The translations under genes were made by a program, and so were the position numbers. From Sphingobacteriaceae bacterium (GTDB lineage Bacteria; Bacteroidota; Bacteroidia; B-17B0; Aurantibacillaceae), in NCBI GenBank assembly GCA_016705695.1, contig JADJLA010000003.1:186001-250000 (forward strand): 64,000 nt of DNA, in the 5' to 3' direction. The notes below the pieces were generated by a model. It worked only from the letters and a program-made list of their open reading frames with translations. It searched no databases and was not told the origin of the DNA. Of the stretch, positions 27,035 to 36,555 are shown one piece after another; the stretch's first letter is position 1, and each line of letters begins with the position of its first letter.

Positions 27035-27514
27035 CTATTTTTTATAGATCAAAGCAACCGCGTAAGCATTTACACCTTCTTCTTTTCCTACGTATCCCAA
27101 TTTTTCGTTGGTTGTAGCTTTTATAGAAACACAATCCATATCTACATCCAAAATAGGAGCAATTACTTTTTGCATGGCTTCAATATGAGGATTGATCTTT
27201 GGCGCTTCCATGGCAAGCGTAGAATCAATATTTCCAATGGCGTAATTTTTTTCTTTTAAAAGGCTAACCACTTCCTTTAAGAGTAATTTACTATCCGCAT
27301 TTTTGTATTTGTCATTTATATTAGGAAAATGAAAACCTATATCTCTCAAATTTGCAGCGCCTAATAATGCGTCGCAAATAGCGTGAAGCAAAACATCGGC
27401 ATCGCTATGGCCATCGCAACCTGAGTGATGATCAAGTTTGATCCCACCGATCCATAATTCTCTTCCTTTTTTTAAAGGGTGTACATCGTATCCAAATCCA
27501 ATTCGAAAATTCAT
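27035..27514 (-). CDS. ispF: 2-C-methyl-D-erythritol 2,4-cyclodiphosphate synthase
   Basis: IspF makes the cyclic diphosphate in the MEP isoprenoid pathway. The 159 residues include the zinc site GYDVHPL near residue 7 and HSDADVLLHAICDALLGA near 42, then DIGFHFPN near 62 and the C-terminal TTNEKLGYVGKEEG. The frame is open 45 nt further upstream, but that extension translates a palindromic repeat. The ATG at 27514 gives the family N-terminus MNFRIGFGYDVH. No ispD neighbour. Confidence 0.95.
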   Translation of the reverse strand: MNFRIGFGYDVHPLKKGRELWIGGIKLDHHSGCDGHSDADVLLHAICDALLGAANLRDIGFHFPNINDKYKNADSKLLLKEVVSLLKEKNYAIGNIDSTLAMEAPKINPHIEAMQKVIAPILDVDMDCVSIKATTNEKLGYVGKEEGVNAYAVALIYKK

Positions 27515-27534
27515 ATTTCTATTTTTATCACCAT

Positions 27535-27577
27535 TTTCGTCCTGAGCGCCTGCCTGCAAGGCAGGGAGTCGAAGGGC
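27535..27577. repeat. CCTGAGCG-GAGTCGAAGG repeat split by a 17-bp palindrome
   Basis: The outer parts CCTGAGCG (27541-27548) and GAGTCGAAGG (27566-27575) join into a sequence that I recall as a common intergenic repeat in Bacteroidetes. Between them lies CCTGCCTGCAAGGCAGG (27549-27565), palindromic apart from its centre. A near relative occurs at 31066-31085. Confidence 0.65.
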
Positions 27578-27588
27578 TAAAATTCATG

Positions 27589-27780
27589 CTAATTTTTTAA
27601 TTTACAATTTGTATCTCCTGCCGATAAACCCTCGCAGCTTTTTTTGGCTTGTCGTTTTGTTGTATTTTCTAAAGTACCAGAGTCATACGTGCCGTTTGAA
27701 TTGCTGCATTCACAGTAGTGTGTTTTTTTGCAGGATGAGAACATCATCACAACAAATAATATGTAAATACATTTACTCAA
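27589..27780 (-). CDS. Small cysteine-containing lipoprotein, hypothetical
   Basis: The 63-residue protein has a lipoprotein signal ([11 protein letters not shown], cysteine at about residue 17). The short tail has [23 protein letters not shown] and DTNCKLKN, so there are several extra cysteines that could form disulfides outside the membrane. It overlaps the 3' end of pgk by 8 nt, supporting co-transcription. I recognise the general style of short Bacteroidetes lipoproteins but no function. Confidence 0.6.
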   Translation of the reverse strand: MSKCIYILFVVMMFSSCKKTHYCECSNSNGTYDSGTLENTTKRQAKKSCEGLSAGDTNCKLKN

Positions 27781-28963
27781 CTGCTTTTACTCCGGGTAAA
27801 CTTCCTTGTTCAATATATTCTAAAAGGGCTCCGCCACCGGTGCTCACATAACTTACTTTATCGGCTAAATTATATTTATTGATGGCCGCAACGCTATCGC
27901 CGCCGCCAATTAAAGTATAAGCACCATTCTTGGTTGCTTCTGCAATGGCAAGCGCAGCTTGTTTGGTTCCGTTCTCAAAATTACTCATTTCAAAAACTCC
28001 CATAGGTCCGTTCCATAAAATGGTCTTTGAGTTTTTGATCACATCGGCATTCATTAAAATAGTTTCCGGACCTGCATCTAATCCCATCCAGCCATCAGGA
28101 ATTTCTCTGATCTTACTTTCTTTAAAATTGGCATCGTTCGAAAAATTATCCGCAATGATGGCATCTGTTGGAATATAAAACGTAACCCCTTTCTCTTTTG
28201 CTTTTTGTAAAATATCTTTCGCTGTTTGCAAACGATCATCTTCGCATAATGATTTACCAATGTTTCCACCCATTGCTTTCACAAATGTAAAAGCCATACC
28301 GCCGCTAATTAAAATATTATCGGCTTTATTCATTAGTTGTTCAATGATCAAGATCTTATCACTCACTTTGGCGCCACCAATAATTGCTGTGAAAGGTTTT
28401 GCAGCATGATTTAATACTTTATCAATGCTGGCAACTTCGTTAGCCATTACATAGCCTAAGCATTTATTTTCACGTGTAAAGAATTTTGCTATAACCGCTG
28501 TAGAAGCATGCGCGCGGTGAGCTGTTCCAAAAGCATCGTTCACATATACGTTTCCATGTTTACTTAGTAGTTTTGCAAAGTTCTCATCGCCTTTTTCTTC
28601 TTCTTTGTAGAAACGAAGATTCTCTAGCAATAATACTTCTCCCAGTTTTAGCCCTGCCGATCTATCAAATGCTTCCTGACTTATACAGTCGTCAACAAAT
28701 GAAACATTTATACCTAAAGCTTTTGATACATTTCCTACAATATGACTTAATGAGCATTTATTAGTTGGACCATCTTTTGGTCTTCCTAAATGCGACATTA
28801 ACACAATGCTTCCACCATCTTTTAATATTTTTTTAAGTGTTGGAATGGCAGCTTTGATCCGTGTTTCATCTGTAACTTTAAATGTACTATCTAAGGGCAC
28901 GTTAAAATCTACGCGAATTATTGCGCGTTTACCTGAGAAATTTATAGAGTCAATTGTTTTCAT
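27773..28963 (-). CDS. pgk: Phosphoglycerate kinase
   Basis: PGK converts 1,3-bisphosphoglycerate and ADP to 3-phosphoglycerate and ATP in glycolysis. From the ATG at 28963 it has 396 residues, the normal length. Visible are [13 protein letters not shown] near residue 12, [12 protein letters not shown] near 55, [13 protein letters not shown] near 155, GGAKVSDKI near 200, NGPMGVFEM near 325 and [12 protein letters not shown] near 358. The frame extends 39 nt upstream but that lies against the dut stop and is unlikely to be used. Only 4 nt separate it from dut. Confidence 0.96.
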   Translation of the reverse strand: MKTIDSINFSGKRAIIRVDFNVPLDSTFKVTDETRIKAAIPTLKKILKDGGSIVLMSHLGRPKDGPTNKCSLSHIVGNVSKALGINVSFVDDCISQEAFDRSAGLKLGEVLLLENLRFYKEEEKGDENFAKLLSKHGNVYVNDAFGTAHRAHASTAVIAKFFTRENKCLGYVMANEVASIDKVLNHAAKPFTAIIGGAKVSDKILIIEQLMNKADNILISGGMAFTFVKAMGGNIGKSLCEDDRLQTAKDILQKAKEKGVTFYIPTDAIIADNFSNDANFKESKIREIPDGWMGLDAGPETILMNADVIKNSKTILWNGPMGVFEMSNFENGTKQAALAIAEATKNGAYTLIGGGDSVAAINKYNLADKVSYVSTGGGALLEYIEQGSLPGVKAVE

Positions 28964-28967
28964 AATT

Positions 28968-29405
28968 TTATTTTTTTCCTGTACTGCCAAATCCACCTGC
29001 ACCTCGATTACTATCTTCTAAAACAGTAACCACTTCCCATTTAGCTACTTCATGTTTGGCAATTACCATTTGCGCAATACGCTCGCCATCGTTGATCACA
29101 AAATCTGTATTCGATAGATTTACCAATAGCACCTTTATCTCTCCACGATAATCGGCGTCAATTGTTCCTGGTGAATTTAAAACGGTTAATCCATTCTTAA
29201 ATGCTAATCCGCTGCGTGGACGAATTTGTGCTTCAAAACCAATAGGTAGTTCCATGAATAAGCCAGTGGATACTAAATTTCTTTCTAAAGGTTTTAAAGT
29301 AATGGCTTCGTTTAAATTCGCTCTTAGATCCATACCTGCGGCATGTTCTGTAGCGTACTCCGGTAAAGGATGTTTACTCTGATTTATTAGTTTGATCGTT
29401 GGCAC
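28968..29405 (-). CDS. dut: Deoxyuridine 5'-triphosphate nucleotidohydrolase
   Basis: This trimeric dUTPase hydrolyses dUTP to dUMP and pyrophosphate. The 145 residues contain the five motifs: [10 protein letters not shown] near residue 22, [11 protein letters not shown] near 64, [16 protein letters not shown] near 77, [10 protein letters not shown] near 103 and the C-terminal [12 protein letters not shown]. The start is GTG at 29405. It overlaps the 3' end of the flippase gene by 32 nt. Confidence 0.95.
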   Translation of the reverse strand: MPTIKLINQSKHPLPEYATEHAAGMDLRANLNEAITLKPLERNLVSTGLFMELPIGFEAQIRPRSGLAFKNGLTVLNSPGTIDADYRGEIKVLLVNLSNTDFVINDGERIAQMVIAKHEVAKWEVVTVLEDSNRGAGGFGSTGKK

Positions 29406-30885
29406 CTGTGCTTTTATTAAAGTTTTTCAGGTTAGAAAATTCCAACTTATAGAAGAAGAAAACAAATAATACTACTAACAAATTATTCAAAATGAGCTTT
29501 AGGTACTTGTTATCAAGGCCTTGCCATACAAGAGAAAGCAAATAAAGTCCCACTGCAAAAGCAAAGAACACGCTAATAGCCCTTACATTGTATTTTACAG
29601 GATAATATTTTTGCCCAAGAATGTATGAGATCACCATCATGATGCCATATGCCGCAAATGTGGCCCAAGCGCAAGCCATATATCCAAATTTTGGAATGAA
29701 CGCGAAATTTATGGTGAGCGTGATCACAGCTCCAATGATCGTAATGATGGCTCCAAATTTTGTTTGGCCTGTTAGTTTATACCAAATGCTCAAATTATAA
29801 TACACGCCTACAAATAGATTTGCCAAGAGTAAAATAGGCACCACAGCTAAGCCTTCCCAATAGGTTGGAGCGATCATGCGTTTTAAGATCGGTAAATTCA
29901 TCATGGTAACAAGGAAAATAAAGGCACAAAAAATAACGAATGCTTTCATTACAAATGCATATATCTTTTTTGAATCTTTGTCTTTGGCGCTATTGAAAAA
30001 AAATGGTTCGGCAGCATATGAAAATGCGAGCCTGAACATGGTCATTAGCATAGCAATTTTGTAACACGCGCCATAAATTCCTTGCGCATATTGTCCTTCG
30101 TAGCCCGGCATCAGTTGTTTTATGATGAGACGATCGAATACTTCATTCACCATCCCGGCAAGACCAAGGATCAAGAGTGGCCATGCGTAATGGAACATTT
30201 CTTTCCAAAGTTCAAAATTAAAAACAAACCGAAATAACTTGAATTGGGGTGCGAGAAATATCAGTGAAACAAAATTGGCTATCACTCCGGATAAAAAGGA
30301 ATAACCTATTCCAATTTCCGGATCGTAAAAAGAAGCAAGTACTCCTGGCTCATTGCTTTCGTAGGCGTGTTTACAGAACACAAAAAAGAAAACGTGCAAT
30401 CCAACATTCACAAAAACGTTAAGCGCTTTTAATAATGCAAATGTTTTAGCCTGGTTATTGATGCGTAAGCGAGCAAATGGAATGGCCATCACAGCATCTG
30501 TAGCCAGGATAGCAATTGTCCAGTAAATGTATTTGAGTTTATCAGGGTAATCGAGCCAATTAGCAATAGGTTGTGCAAATAGCAAAAGGATCACCGAAAA
30601 ACTTACTGATGAAATGATGAGCGATGTAAGTGCCGTGTTGTAAACACTGTTTTTATCTTCTTTTTTACTTGAGAAATTGAAGAACGCTGTTTCCATTCCA
30701 TACGTAAAGATCACATTCATAAAAGCGATGTAAGAATAGATCTCTGAATTCACGCCAAAATCAACCGGCCTTGTAAAAATATAAGTGAGTAATGGTGTAA
30801 GAAGAAAATTCAAAAAGCGAGGCAGTATGGTGCCAAGGCCATAAATGACCGTTTGTCCTGCTAATTTTTTGAGTGGATTCGACAC
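29374..30885 (-). CDS. Polysaccharide flippase (Wzx/oligosaccharide flippase family)
   Basis: The 503-residue membrane protein has 12-14 predicted helices throughout and opens with the family pattern [19 protein letters not shown]. Other hallmarks are [15 protein letters not shown] near residue 56, [19 protein letters not shown] near 247 and [18 protein letters not shown] near 268. Such proteins move lipid-linked oligosaccharides across the inner membrane. No glycosyltransferases are adjacent, so the substrate is unknown. The start is GTG after an A/G-rich AAGGAAGAAG sequence that may act as ribosome binding site. It probably leads the operon flippase-dut-pgk-lipoprotein. Confidence 0.88.
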   Translation of the reverse strand: MSNPLKKLAGQTVIYGLGTILPRFLNFLLTPLLTYIFTRPVDFGVNSEIYSYIAFMNVIFTYGMETAFFNFSSKKEDKNSVYNTALTSLIISSVSFSVILLLFAQPIANWLDYPDKLKYIYWTIAILATDAVMAIPFARLRINNQAKTFALLKALNVFVNVGLHVFFFVFCKHAYESNEPGVLASFYDPEIGIGYSFLSGVIANFVSLIFLAPQFKLFRFVFNFELWKEMFHYAWPLLILGLAGMVNEVFDRLIIKQLMPGYEGQYAQGIYGACYKIAMLMTMFRLAFSYAAEPFFFNSAKDKDSKKIYAFVMKAFVIFCAFIFLVTMMNLPILKRMIAPTYWEGLAVVPILLLANLFVGVYYNLSIWYKLTGQTKFGAIITIIGAVITLTINFAFIPKFGYMACAWATFAAYGIMMVISYILGQKYYPVKYNVRAISVFFAFAVGLYLLSLVWQGLDNKYLKLILNNLLVVLFVFFFYKLEFSNLKNFNKSTGANDQTNKSE

Positions 30886-31029
30886 GCTTCTTCCTTTGGT
30901 AAACTATAAATTTAAAGTTTCCCTGAATGAGATAGAGTAGTGGTATACTGAAGATATTAACTGTGTATTGAACAACATTGGTAAACTGTGGTAATAAATT
31001 ACGAGGTGCAAATGACCAAATTATTTTTT

Positions 31030-31151
31030 CCGTAGACGCTGTAGGGCACGCTGCGCCTCGGATTGCCTGCCTGCCGGTAGGCAGGGAAGCGATAGCTTTG
31101 CAAGCAAGCCAAAGCTGACAGCCGGAAAGGCGCCCAAATAATAAAAATACA
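31030..31151. repeat. GC-rich composite intergenic element B with nested palindrome
   Basis: The 281-nt gap upstream of the flippase holds no gene. A GC-rich block contains CTGCGCCTCGGATTG, then the near-perfect palindrome CCTGCCTGCCGGTAGGCAGG (31066-31085), then GAAGCGATAGC. It ends CGCCCAAATAATAAAAAT. The end matches element A (4090-4107) almost base for base, and the palindrome belongs to the same family as 27549-27565. Removing the palindrome leaves GGATTGGAAGCG, resembling the GATTGTAGCG core of element A. Confidence 0.65.
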
Positions 31152-31166
31152 TTTGAAGAATTTCGG

Positions 31167-31823
31167 TTAAATAGAACCGATAGCAGATTGAGAACCCTTT
31201 ACAACATCCCCAATTTTAACATCGAGTTTGGTGCCTAAAGGCAAGAAAAGATCAACGCGTGAACCAAATTTGATAAAGCCCATTTGTCCGCACTGCTCAG
31301 CTGTATCACCTTCTTTGCAATACCAAACAATTCGACGAGCTAAAGCGCCGGCAATTTGACGAAAAAGAATTTTTGTGCCGTTTTGATGTTCAACAACAAC
31401 AGTAGTGCGCTCATTATCGGTGCTGCTTTTTGGTTCCCAGGCCGCTAAAAATTTACCAGGATGATATTTGAAAAAACTAACTTTTCCTGCAATAGGATAG
31501 CGATTGATATGCACGTTAAGTGGCGACATAAAAATGGAAACTTGCAAGCGTTTATCTTTAAAATATTCGCCTTCTTCTGTTTCTTCAATAACAACAACTT
31601 TACCATCGGCAGGCGCAATTATTTTACCATCGTTAATGGTGAACTCGCGCTTAGGATCTCTGAAAAATTGCAAGATGGTAATGATCAAAAAGCCACTTAA
31701 AAGGTACGCAAACCATTGCGCAATAAGGAACTCAGGAAAAAAGTATTTTGCAATAAATATGATTATGGCGCTGAAAACCAGTACTATAAAGAGACTCGGC
31801 CAACCTTCTTTGTGAAATGTCAT
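31167..31823 (-). CDS. psd: Phosphatidylserine decarboxylase, short type
   Basis: This enzyme makes phosphatidylethanolamine by decarboxylating phosphatidylserine at the inner membrane. The 218-residue short-type protein has two N-terminal hydrophobic segments (about 8-27, 32-50), then KIIAPADGKVVVIEET near residue 67, IFMSPLNVHINRYPI near 95 and the processing site IKFGSRVDLFLP near 184. In this type the chain self-cleaves before the Ser of GS to form the pyruvoyl group. No pssA gene is adjacent. The divergent neighbour is icd, each with its own promoter. Confidence 0.93.
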   Translation of the reverse strand: MTFHKEGWPSLFIVLVFSAIIIFIAKYFFPEFLIAQWFAYLLSGFLIITILQFFRDPKREFTINDGKIIAPADGKVVVIEETEEGEYFKDKRLQVSIFMSPLNVHINRYPIAGKVSFFKYHPGKFLAAWEPKSSTDNERTTVVVEHQNGTKILFRQIAGALARRIVWYCKEGDTAEQCGQMGFIKFGSRVDLFLPLGTKLDVKIGDVVKGSQSAIGSI

Positions 31824-31843
31824 TACGTTTCTAAAATTTTGTT

Positions 31844-31851
31844 CAAATATA
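31844..31851 (-). promoter_or_regulatory. -7 element for psd
   Basis: On the minus strand TATATTTG is an exact -7 match, 20 nt before the psd ATG. The -33 region is T-rich without a perfect TTG spacing. Confidence 0.5.
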
Positions 31852-31886
31852 AGGGTTTATAACCAATAAAATTGTCATTAAATTTC

Positions 31887-31916
31887 TTGTTAAATTAACT
31901 GCCTTTTCTAAATTTG
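31887..31916 (+). promoter_or_regulatory. Bacteroidetes promoter of icd
   Basis: TTG at 31887-31889 and TAAATTTG at 31909-31916 are 19 nt apart, a textbook arrangement. The icd ATG is 40 nt downstream. Confidence 0.75.
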
Positions 31917-31956
31917 TGAACGCTTAAAAAAACGCAATTCTTAAATATACTAAACT

Positions 31957-33198
31957 ATGAGCAAAATTAAAGTAGCTAACCCTGTGGTTGAACTTGACGG
32001 TGATGAAATGACCCGTATTATTTGGAAATTTATTAAAGACAAATTGATCCTACCTTATTTGGATCTTGATATTAAATATTACGACCTAGGAGTTGAGCAT
32101 CGCGATGCAACAAACGATCAGGTAACAATTGATTCGGCAGAAGCCATAAAAAAATATAATGTTGGTATCAAGTGCGCCACCATTACCCCAGATGAAGAGC
32201 GTGTAAAAGAATTTAAATTAAAGCAAATGTGGAAATCGCCAAACGGAACCATCCGTAATATTTTAGATGGAACTGTTTTCCGTGAGCCAATTGTTTGTAA
32301 AAATGTTCCGCGTTTAGTTCCAAACTGGACAGCCCCAATTTGTATTGGTCGTCACGCGTTTGGTGATCAATACCGCGCAACAGATTTTGTTACCAAAGGA
32401 AAAGGAAAATTAACTGTAACGTTTACACCTGAAGGTGGTGGCGAAACACAATCGTTTGAAGTTTATAATTTTAAAGGTGATGGTGTTGCAATGACAATGT
32501 ATAATACAGATGAGTCGATCAAGGGATTTGCGCACTCATGTTTTAATACAGCATTAGCAAAAGGATGGCCTTTGTATCTATCAACTAAAAACACCATCTT
32601 AAAAAAATACGATGGCCGTTTTAAAGATATTTTTGAGGAGATCTATCAAAAAGAATTCAAAGCAAAATTTGAAGCAAAAGGAATTGTGTATGAGCACCGT
32701 TTAATTGATGATATGGTTGCAAGCGCTTTAAAATGGAATGGAAATTTTGTTTGGGCTTGTAAAAATTATGATGGCGACGTTCAATCGGATACAGTTGCGC
32801 AAGGTTTTGGTTCGTTAGGATTAATGACATCGGTTTTAGTTACGCCTGATGGAAAAACAATGGAAGCAGAAGCTGCTCATGGAACTGTTACGCGTCACTA
32901 TCGTGATCACCAAGCAGGAAAGCCAACTTCTACAAACCCAATTGCAAGTATTTTTGCTTGGACAAGGGGTTTAGAATTCCGCGGAAAATTAGATAATAAC
33001 AAGGAGTTAATCGACTTCTGTCATTCATTAGAGAGAGTTTGTGTTGAAACTGTTGAGAGTGGAAAAATGACAAAAGACCTAGCGGTTTGTATTCATGGTA
33101 ATAAAGTTAAGTTAGGAGAACACTATTTAAATACAGAAGATTTTTTAAATGCTCTTGATGAGAATTTAAAAAAAGCACTAAAAAAGCAATTAGCTTAA
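31957..33198 (+). CDS. icd: NADP-dependent isocitrate dehydrogenase (eukaryotic-like type)
   Basis: This TCA-cycle enzyme converts isocitrate to 2-oxoglutarate. The 413 residues follow the IDH1/IDH2-like group: [18 protein letters not shown] near residue 9, [14 protein letters not shown] near 93, [15 protein letters not shown] near 129, [19 protein letters not shown] near 249, [13 protein letters not shown] near 305 and the late [18 protein letters not shown]. It has its own promoter and a strong terminator, so it is monocistronic. Confidence 0.96.
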   Translation: MSKIKVANPVVELDGDEMTRIIWKFIKDKLILPYLDLDIKYYDLGVEHRDATNDQVTIDSAEAIKKYNVGIKCATITPDEERVKEFKLKQMWKSPNGTIRNILDGTVFREPIVCKNVPRLVPNWTAPICIGRHAFGDQYRATDFVTKGKGKLTVTFTPEGGGETQSFEVYNFKGDGVAMTMYNTDESIKGFAHSCFNTALAKGWPLYLSTKNTILKKYDGRFKDIFEEIYQKEFKAKFEAKGIVYEHRLIDDMVASALKWNGNFVWACKNYDGDVQSDTVAQGFGSLGLMTSVLVTPDGKTMEAEAAHGTVTRHYRDHQAGKPTSTNPIASIFAWTRGLEFRGKLDNNKELIDFCHSLERVCVETVESGKMTKDLAVCIHGNKVKLGEHYLNTEDFLNALDENLKKALKKQLA

Positions 33199-33204
33199 AA
33201 AAAG

Positions 33205-33233
33205 AAAAGCCCTGAGAGATCAGGGCTTTTTTA
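33205..33233 (+). terminator. Rho-independent terminator of icd
   Basis: AAAAGCCCTGA, a short loop and TCAGGGCTTTTTT form a strong hairpin with a T-run 9-35 nt after the stop. Confidence 0.92.
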
Positions 33234-33283
33234 TTTTCTGATCAATATATGTTCGAGTTTAAAAATGCTTAATTATTTGATAT

Positions 33284-33291
33284 TATTTTTG
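33284..33291 (+). promoter_or_regulatory. Possible -7 element at the start of the lipoprotein hydrolase
   Basis: TATTTTTG ends 2 nt before the ATG at 33294. If used, the transcript would begin at or inside the start codon, so either the mRNA is leaderless or this match is chance. Confidence 0.3.
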
Positions 33292-33293
33292 TT

Positions 33294-34208
33294 ATGAAAA
33301 AGATCGCATTTTTAGCGTTCCTGTTTGTTGTTTCTTGTAAAAAAGAAAAACTTCCGCCTATTGATGATAAGATCGACTTAGATGGAAAGCAAGTTAATGA
33401 TTCATCATTAATTGATCCTTCCGCATTTTTACTTTCTTCTGCAATTCCTAATCCAACTTCTACTGACTTACAAAAGCATGTAATAATAACGGCGCATGGT
33501 TTTTCGGCTACTAATTTCGAATGGTTAGAGTTTAGCAGTTGGTCTAAAGGAAAAAGTGATTTATTAGTGTCGCGTGTTTTGCTTGGAGGACATGGAAGAG
33601 ATTATGCTGACTTTCAAAAGGCAAAATGGGAAGATTGGCAAAAGCCTATTATTGATGAGTACGATCGCTTAGTATCAATAGGCTATAAAAACATAAGTTT
33701 GGCAGGTTCTTCAACAGGTTGCCCTTTGATAATTGAAATGATTGCATCCAACAAGATCGTTACTGATAATTTAAAACATATTTTTTTGGTCGATCCAATT
33801 GTTATTCCATCTACTAAAACACTTCCGTTAGCGCCGGTATTAGGTGGTTGGATCATTAATTATATAACAACTGATCTTGAACCTGCGGAAAATGGATATT
33901 GGTATAAATACCGACCACACCAAGCGCTAAAGGAATTGAATAAAATAACGAAACGTGTGCGGAAGGATCTGCAAAAAGGTATTGATCTGCCAGCTGGAGT
34001 TAAACTAACAGTTTTTAAAGCCGAAAAAGATGATGCAGCCGATCCGGCTAGTGCTGTTTTAATTGAAAAAGGAATTAAAGGGAGCAAGATAAAAATGCTA
34101 AATACTGATCTTCATGTTTTTACTCGTCTTCTGGGAAGAGCTTCATTTAGCACTAGCGATAAAGATCTACAATTAATGACCTTTGAGGAAATATACAATT
34201 CGCTATGA
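33294..34208 (+). CDS. Lipoprotein alpha/beta hydrolase
   Basis: The 304-residue protein has a lipoprotein signal (FLAFLFVVSCKKE, Cys at residue 15) and should be membrane-anchored outside the cytoplasm. The hydrolase fold shows VIITAHGFSATNFEW near residue 64, LLGGHGRDYADF near 97 and the nucleophile elbow LAGSSTGCPLI near 140. LFLVDPIV near 168 and the late acid and His (EKDDAADPAS, NTDLHVFTR) follow. It resembles monoacylglycerol lipase or carboxylesterase types; substrate unknown. The stop overlaps the next ATG by 4 nt (ATGA), indicating coupling with the barrel protein. Confidence 0.78.
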   Translation: MKKIAFLAFLFVVSCKKEKLPPIDDKIDLDGKQVNDSSLIDPSAFLLSSAIPNPTSTDLQKHVIITAHGFSATNFEWLEFSSWSKGKSDLLVSRVLLGGHGRDYADFQKAKWEDWQKPIIDEYDRLVSIGYKNISLAGSSTGCPLIIEMIASNKIVTDNLKHIFLVDPIVIPSTKTLPLAPVLGGWIINYITTDLEPAENGYWYKYRPHQALKELNKITKRVRKDLQKGIDLPAGVKLTVFKAEKDDAADPASAVLIEKGIKGSKIKMLNTDLHVFTRLLGRASFSTSDKDLQLMTFEEIYNSL

Positions 34209-34759
34209 AGATCAAAGAAAAAATAGTTTTGTATATAAGTCTTATTTTAGCATTAAGTGTAAATAAAGTATGCTCACAAGATTCTACCTTAAAGATAAGT
34301 GGAGGAATTTGTATTAATAAAATGGTGGGTTTTTATTTTATGAATGGAGTGAGTGGAGAAATTAGTACGTCAAAAATTCTGAAGGGTAAAGTAGATCTAG
34401 GATTAAATATAACTACTTCGTCTTTAGGCTCCGCTTTTGTGTCAAATGCCATACCTGTACATTCCGCTGAATTATATATTCAAAAGGTATTTAGAAATGG
34501 AAAACATTTTCGGCCTCTAATTGTACTAAATGCAGGTTACGCAAAAGCATTTTATGGAAGTAAGATCTATGATAATTTGCCGCAATCAAGTTTATTAGTT
34601 TCGCCCGAATTTGGCATGCGTTACGCGTTCAATTTCCCGATCGTTTTTAACGCTACTTTAGGTTACAATGTTATTAGCGGTAACGGAGTAAGCGGTGCAG
34701 GATTTATTTACCCCGTTTACATTCGTTTTAAGGCTTTGTATGCTTTCGGGAAGAAGTAA
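34205..34759 (+). CDS. Small outer-membrane beta-barrel-like protein
   Basis: The 184-residue protein has a signal peptide (IVLYISLILALSVNKVCSQ). The mature part is made of short amphipathic beta strands rich in Tyr, Phe and Gly (GYAKAFYGSKIYDN, PEFGMRYAFNF, NATLGYNVISGNG, YIRFKALYAF), consistent with an 8-strand outer-membrane barrel. I do not recognise a specific family. It is translationally coupled to the lipoprotein hydrolase upstream, so the two may act together at the outer membrane. Confidence 0.6.
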   Translation: MKIKEKIVLYISLILALSVNKVCSQDSTLKISGGICINKMVGFYFMNGVSGEISTSKILKGKVDLGLNITTSSLGSAFVSNAIPVHSAELYIQKVFRNGKHFRPLIVLNAGYAKAFYGSKIYDNLPQSSLLVSPEFGMRYAFNFPIVFNATLGYNVISGNGVSGAGFIYPVYIRFKALYAFGKK

Positions 34760-34788
34760 TTGTACAGGTCAAATTTGAAATTTGTTTA

Positions 34789-35241
34789 TCAGTTCAATTT
34801 CAAGATCTGATACCCCACTTTATTAAACTCAAACTTATCTCCTTCTTTACATTTAGTGAATTGCTCACCCAAAGGAGATTGTAAAGAGATACAAATGATC
34901 TCGCGTTCATCGATCATTAATTTGCCAAGGTTGGAAGCCATAAAAAAGAAACCGCGGTTGGTCTCGATCAAACTTCCCAAGCCAATTGAATCAGTTTGTT
35001 TTTCAGGATCAATTCTAGAAATTAAATTATTTTGATTTTCCCACTCCTGTAATTGTTTTCCTAATTTCTCTTGTTCTAAATGCACCATAGCGCGGCCCGT
35101 TTCGTGTTTATCGCCCGCGCTACTTTTGCTTTCTACATTGGCCGATTCAGCGAGTTCACTCAATGCATCGCTTAGCAAAGTAATCTTGTAGTGGATCACT
35201 TGCTTGCATGCACTTAAAATAGAGTGTTTAAATGAACTCAT
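34789..35241 (-). CDS. GreA/GreB-like transcription elongation factor-related protein
   Basis: The 150-residue protein has an N-terminal helical region (about residues 1-75, with an acidic KHETGRAMVHLEQEKLGKQ) that could form the Gre coiled coil. The C-terminal beta domain ends SPLGEQFTKCKEGDKFEFN and YQILKL, which mirrors the FKBP-like end of GreA (SPxGxxLxxKxxGD). It is often annotated in Bacteroidetes as a hypothetical or misnamed protein. It may bind RNA polymerase, but the acidic tip needed for transcript cleavage is not clearly preserved. Confidence 0.6.
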   Translation of the reverse strand: MSSFKHSILSACKQVIHYKITLLSDALSELAESANVESKSSAGDKHETGRAMVHLEQEKLGKQLQEWENQNNLISRIDPEKQTDSIGLGSLIETNRGFFFMASNLGKLMIDEREIICISLQSPLGEQFTKCKEGDKFEFNKVGYQILKLN

Positions 35242-35264
35242 TTTGTAATTTAATAAAGCAGAGC

Positions 35265-35284
35265 ATTGTTGAACTTACAACAAT
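35265..35284. promoter_or_regulatory. Perfect 7-bp inverted repeat upstream of the GreA-like gene
   Basis: ATTGTTG and CAACAAT flank a 6-nt centre, about 24 nt before the start codon at 35241. It could be a regulator site or a 5'-leader hairpin; there is no T-run for termination. Confidence 0.35.
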
Positions 35285-35322
35285 TAATTTTTATATGGTT
35301 TTACAAAAACCAACAATAAGAT

Positions 35323-36546
35323 CTAGAAGGTTAGAGGGAGTACAACACTCTTTCCGCCACGCAAAACTTCAACTTCTGTAGTATCACCTTTTTTAAAGTT
35401 AGCGAGAGCCTTCATATAATCTTGAACATTTTTTATTTTGTGAACACCTAAACGTACAACAATATCATCTTTTTGTAAACCCGCTTTTGCAGCCGGTTTC
35501 CCGTCGCTAACACCATCTACATGTAAGCCTTCGCCTTCGTAAGTATAATCGGGCATAATGCCCATGCTTACTCTAAATCCTGCTTTACTTGATTCAGGAT
35601 TACGCGTTTTTAAAAATGTTAGTTTTGGGTAACGGTATGTTTTTTCTATGGTTGCAATAATATGATCTAATACGGCCGATTCGCCTGTGTAGTTTACTTT
35701 TTCAATATCATCACTTGGTTTGTGATAATCGCTATGCTGTCCGGTAAAGAAATGCAACACAGGAATCTCTTTTAAATAAAAAGAGGTTTGATCGCTTGGG
35801 CCTATGCCGCTACTATCTTTTATGATTTTAAATTCGCTTTTTAAAGAGTCGATCAGCGGAACCCAAACAGGTGAGGTTCCTACGCCATAAATAAGAACTT
35901 TTTTGGTTGAATCATTCAATCTGCCTATCATATCCATATTGATCATGTAGTTAACCGTTTTAAGATCCACATCCGGATTCTCGCAATATTTTTTACTTCC
36001 AAGCAATCCTAATTCTTCTCCACTAAAGCAAACAAATAAAATATTGAAGGGCTCCGTTTTTTTATTGTTAGAAAAATAGTTTGCCAATTCTATCACCCCA
36101 GCTGTTCCACTAGCATTATCATCGGCGCCATTGTGAATTTTACCTTCCGGATTTGCATCCATACTATTGTGATCGTGACCTAATCCTAGATGATCGTAAT
36201 GCGCGCCAATTACAATTGTGTAAGGAGCTTTGTTGTTCAAATATCCAACCACATTATTCGCTGTATTTTCTTTTATATCCTTTGTGCTTGTATCGTGCTT
36301 ATTTGGATTGTATTTATATTTGAAAGGTTTTAAATAGGAATTATTGAAATTACTTAACCCGGCTGCTTTAAATTGTTTGGCAATATAAGTGGCAGCTAAT
36401 ATTTCCTGGGGACTCGACGTTCCTCTTCCTTTTAATTCATCGGAAGCCAAATACGAAATATGTTTTTTTATTGATTCCGGTTTTACGTTTTGTGCAACAG
36501 AAAATGTGCTCAAACCGAGGTAAATAACAATGGCTAATTTTTTCAT
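35323..36546 (-). CDS. Secreted M28 family aminopeptidase with PDZ domain
   Basis: The 407-residue protein has a signal peptide (IVIYLGLSTFSVAQ). A Zn-peptidase domain follows: IGAHYDHLG near residue 113, GADDNASGTAGVIELA near 140, catalytic FVCFSGEELGLLGSK near 170, MINMDMIGRLN near 197 and GQHSDYHKPSDD near 268. A C-terminal PDZ domain spans about 325-407 (GLHVDGVSDGKPAAKAGLQ). All five usual ligands are present, so it should be an active exopeptidase. It follows the MBL-rhodanese gene after 9 nt on the same strand. Confidence 0.9.
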   Translation of the reverse strand: MKKLAIVIYLGLSTFSVAQNVKPESIKKHISYLASDELKGRGTSSPQEILAATYIAKQFKAAGLSNFNNSYLKPFKYKYNPNKHDTSTKDIKENTANNVVGYLNNKAPYTIVIGAHYDHLGLGHDHNSMDANPEGKIHNGADDNASGTAGVIELANYFSNNKKTEPFNILFVCFSGEELGLLGSKKYCENPDVDLKTVNYMINMDMIGRLNDSTKKVLIYGVGTSPVWVPLIDSLKSEFKIIKDSSGIGPSDQTSFYLKEIPVLHFFTGQHSDYHKPSDDIEKVNYTGESAVLDHIIATIEKTYRYPKLTFLKTRNPESSKAGFRVSMGIMPDYTYEGEGLHVDGVSDGKPAAKAGLQKDDIVVRLGVHKIKNVQDYMKALANFKKGDTTEVEVLRGGKSVVLPLTF

Positions 36547-36555
36547 ATGTTTTTA

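Noticed and set aside
27514..27559. Longer N-terminus for IspF
   Set aside because: The extension translates a palindromic repeat and the internal ATG gives the family start.
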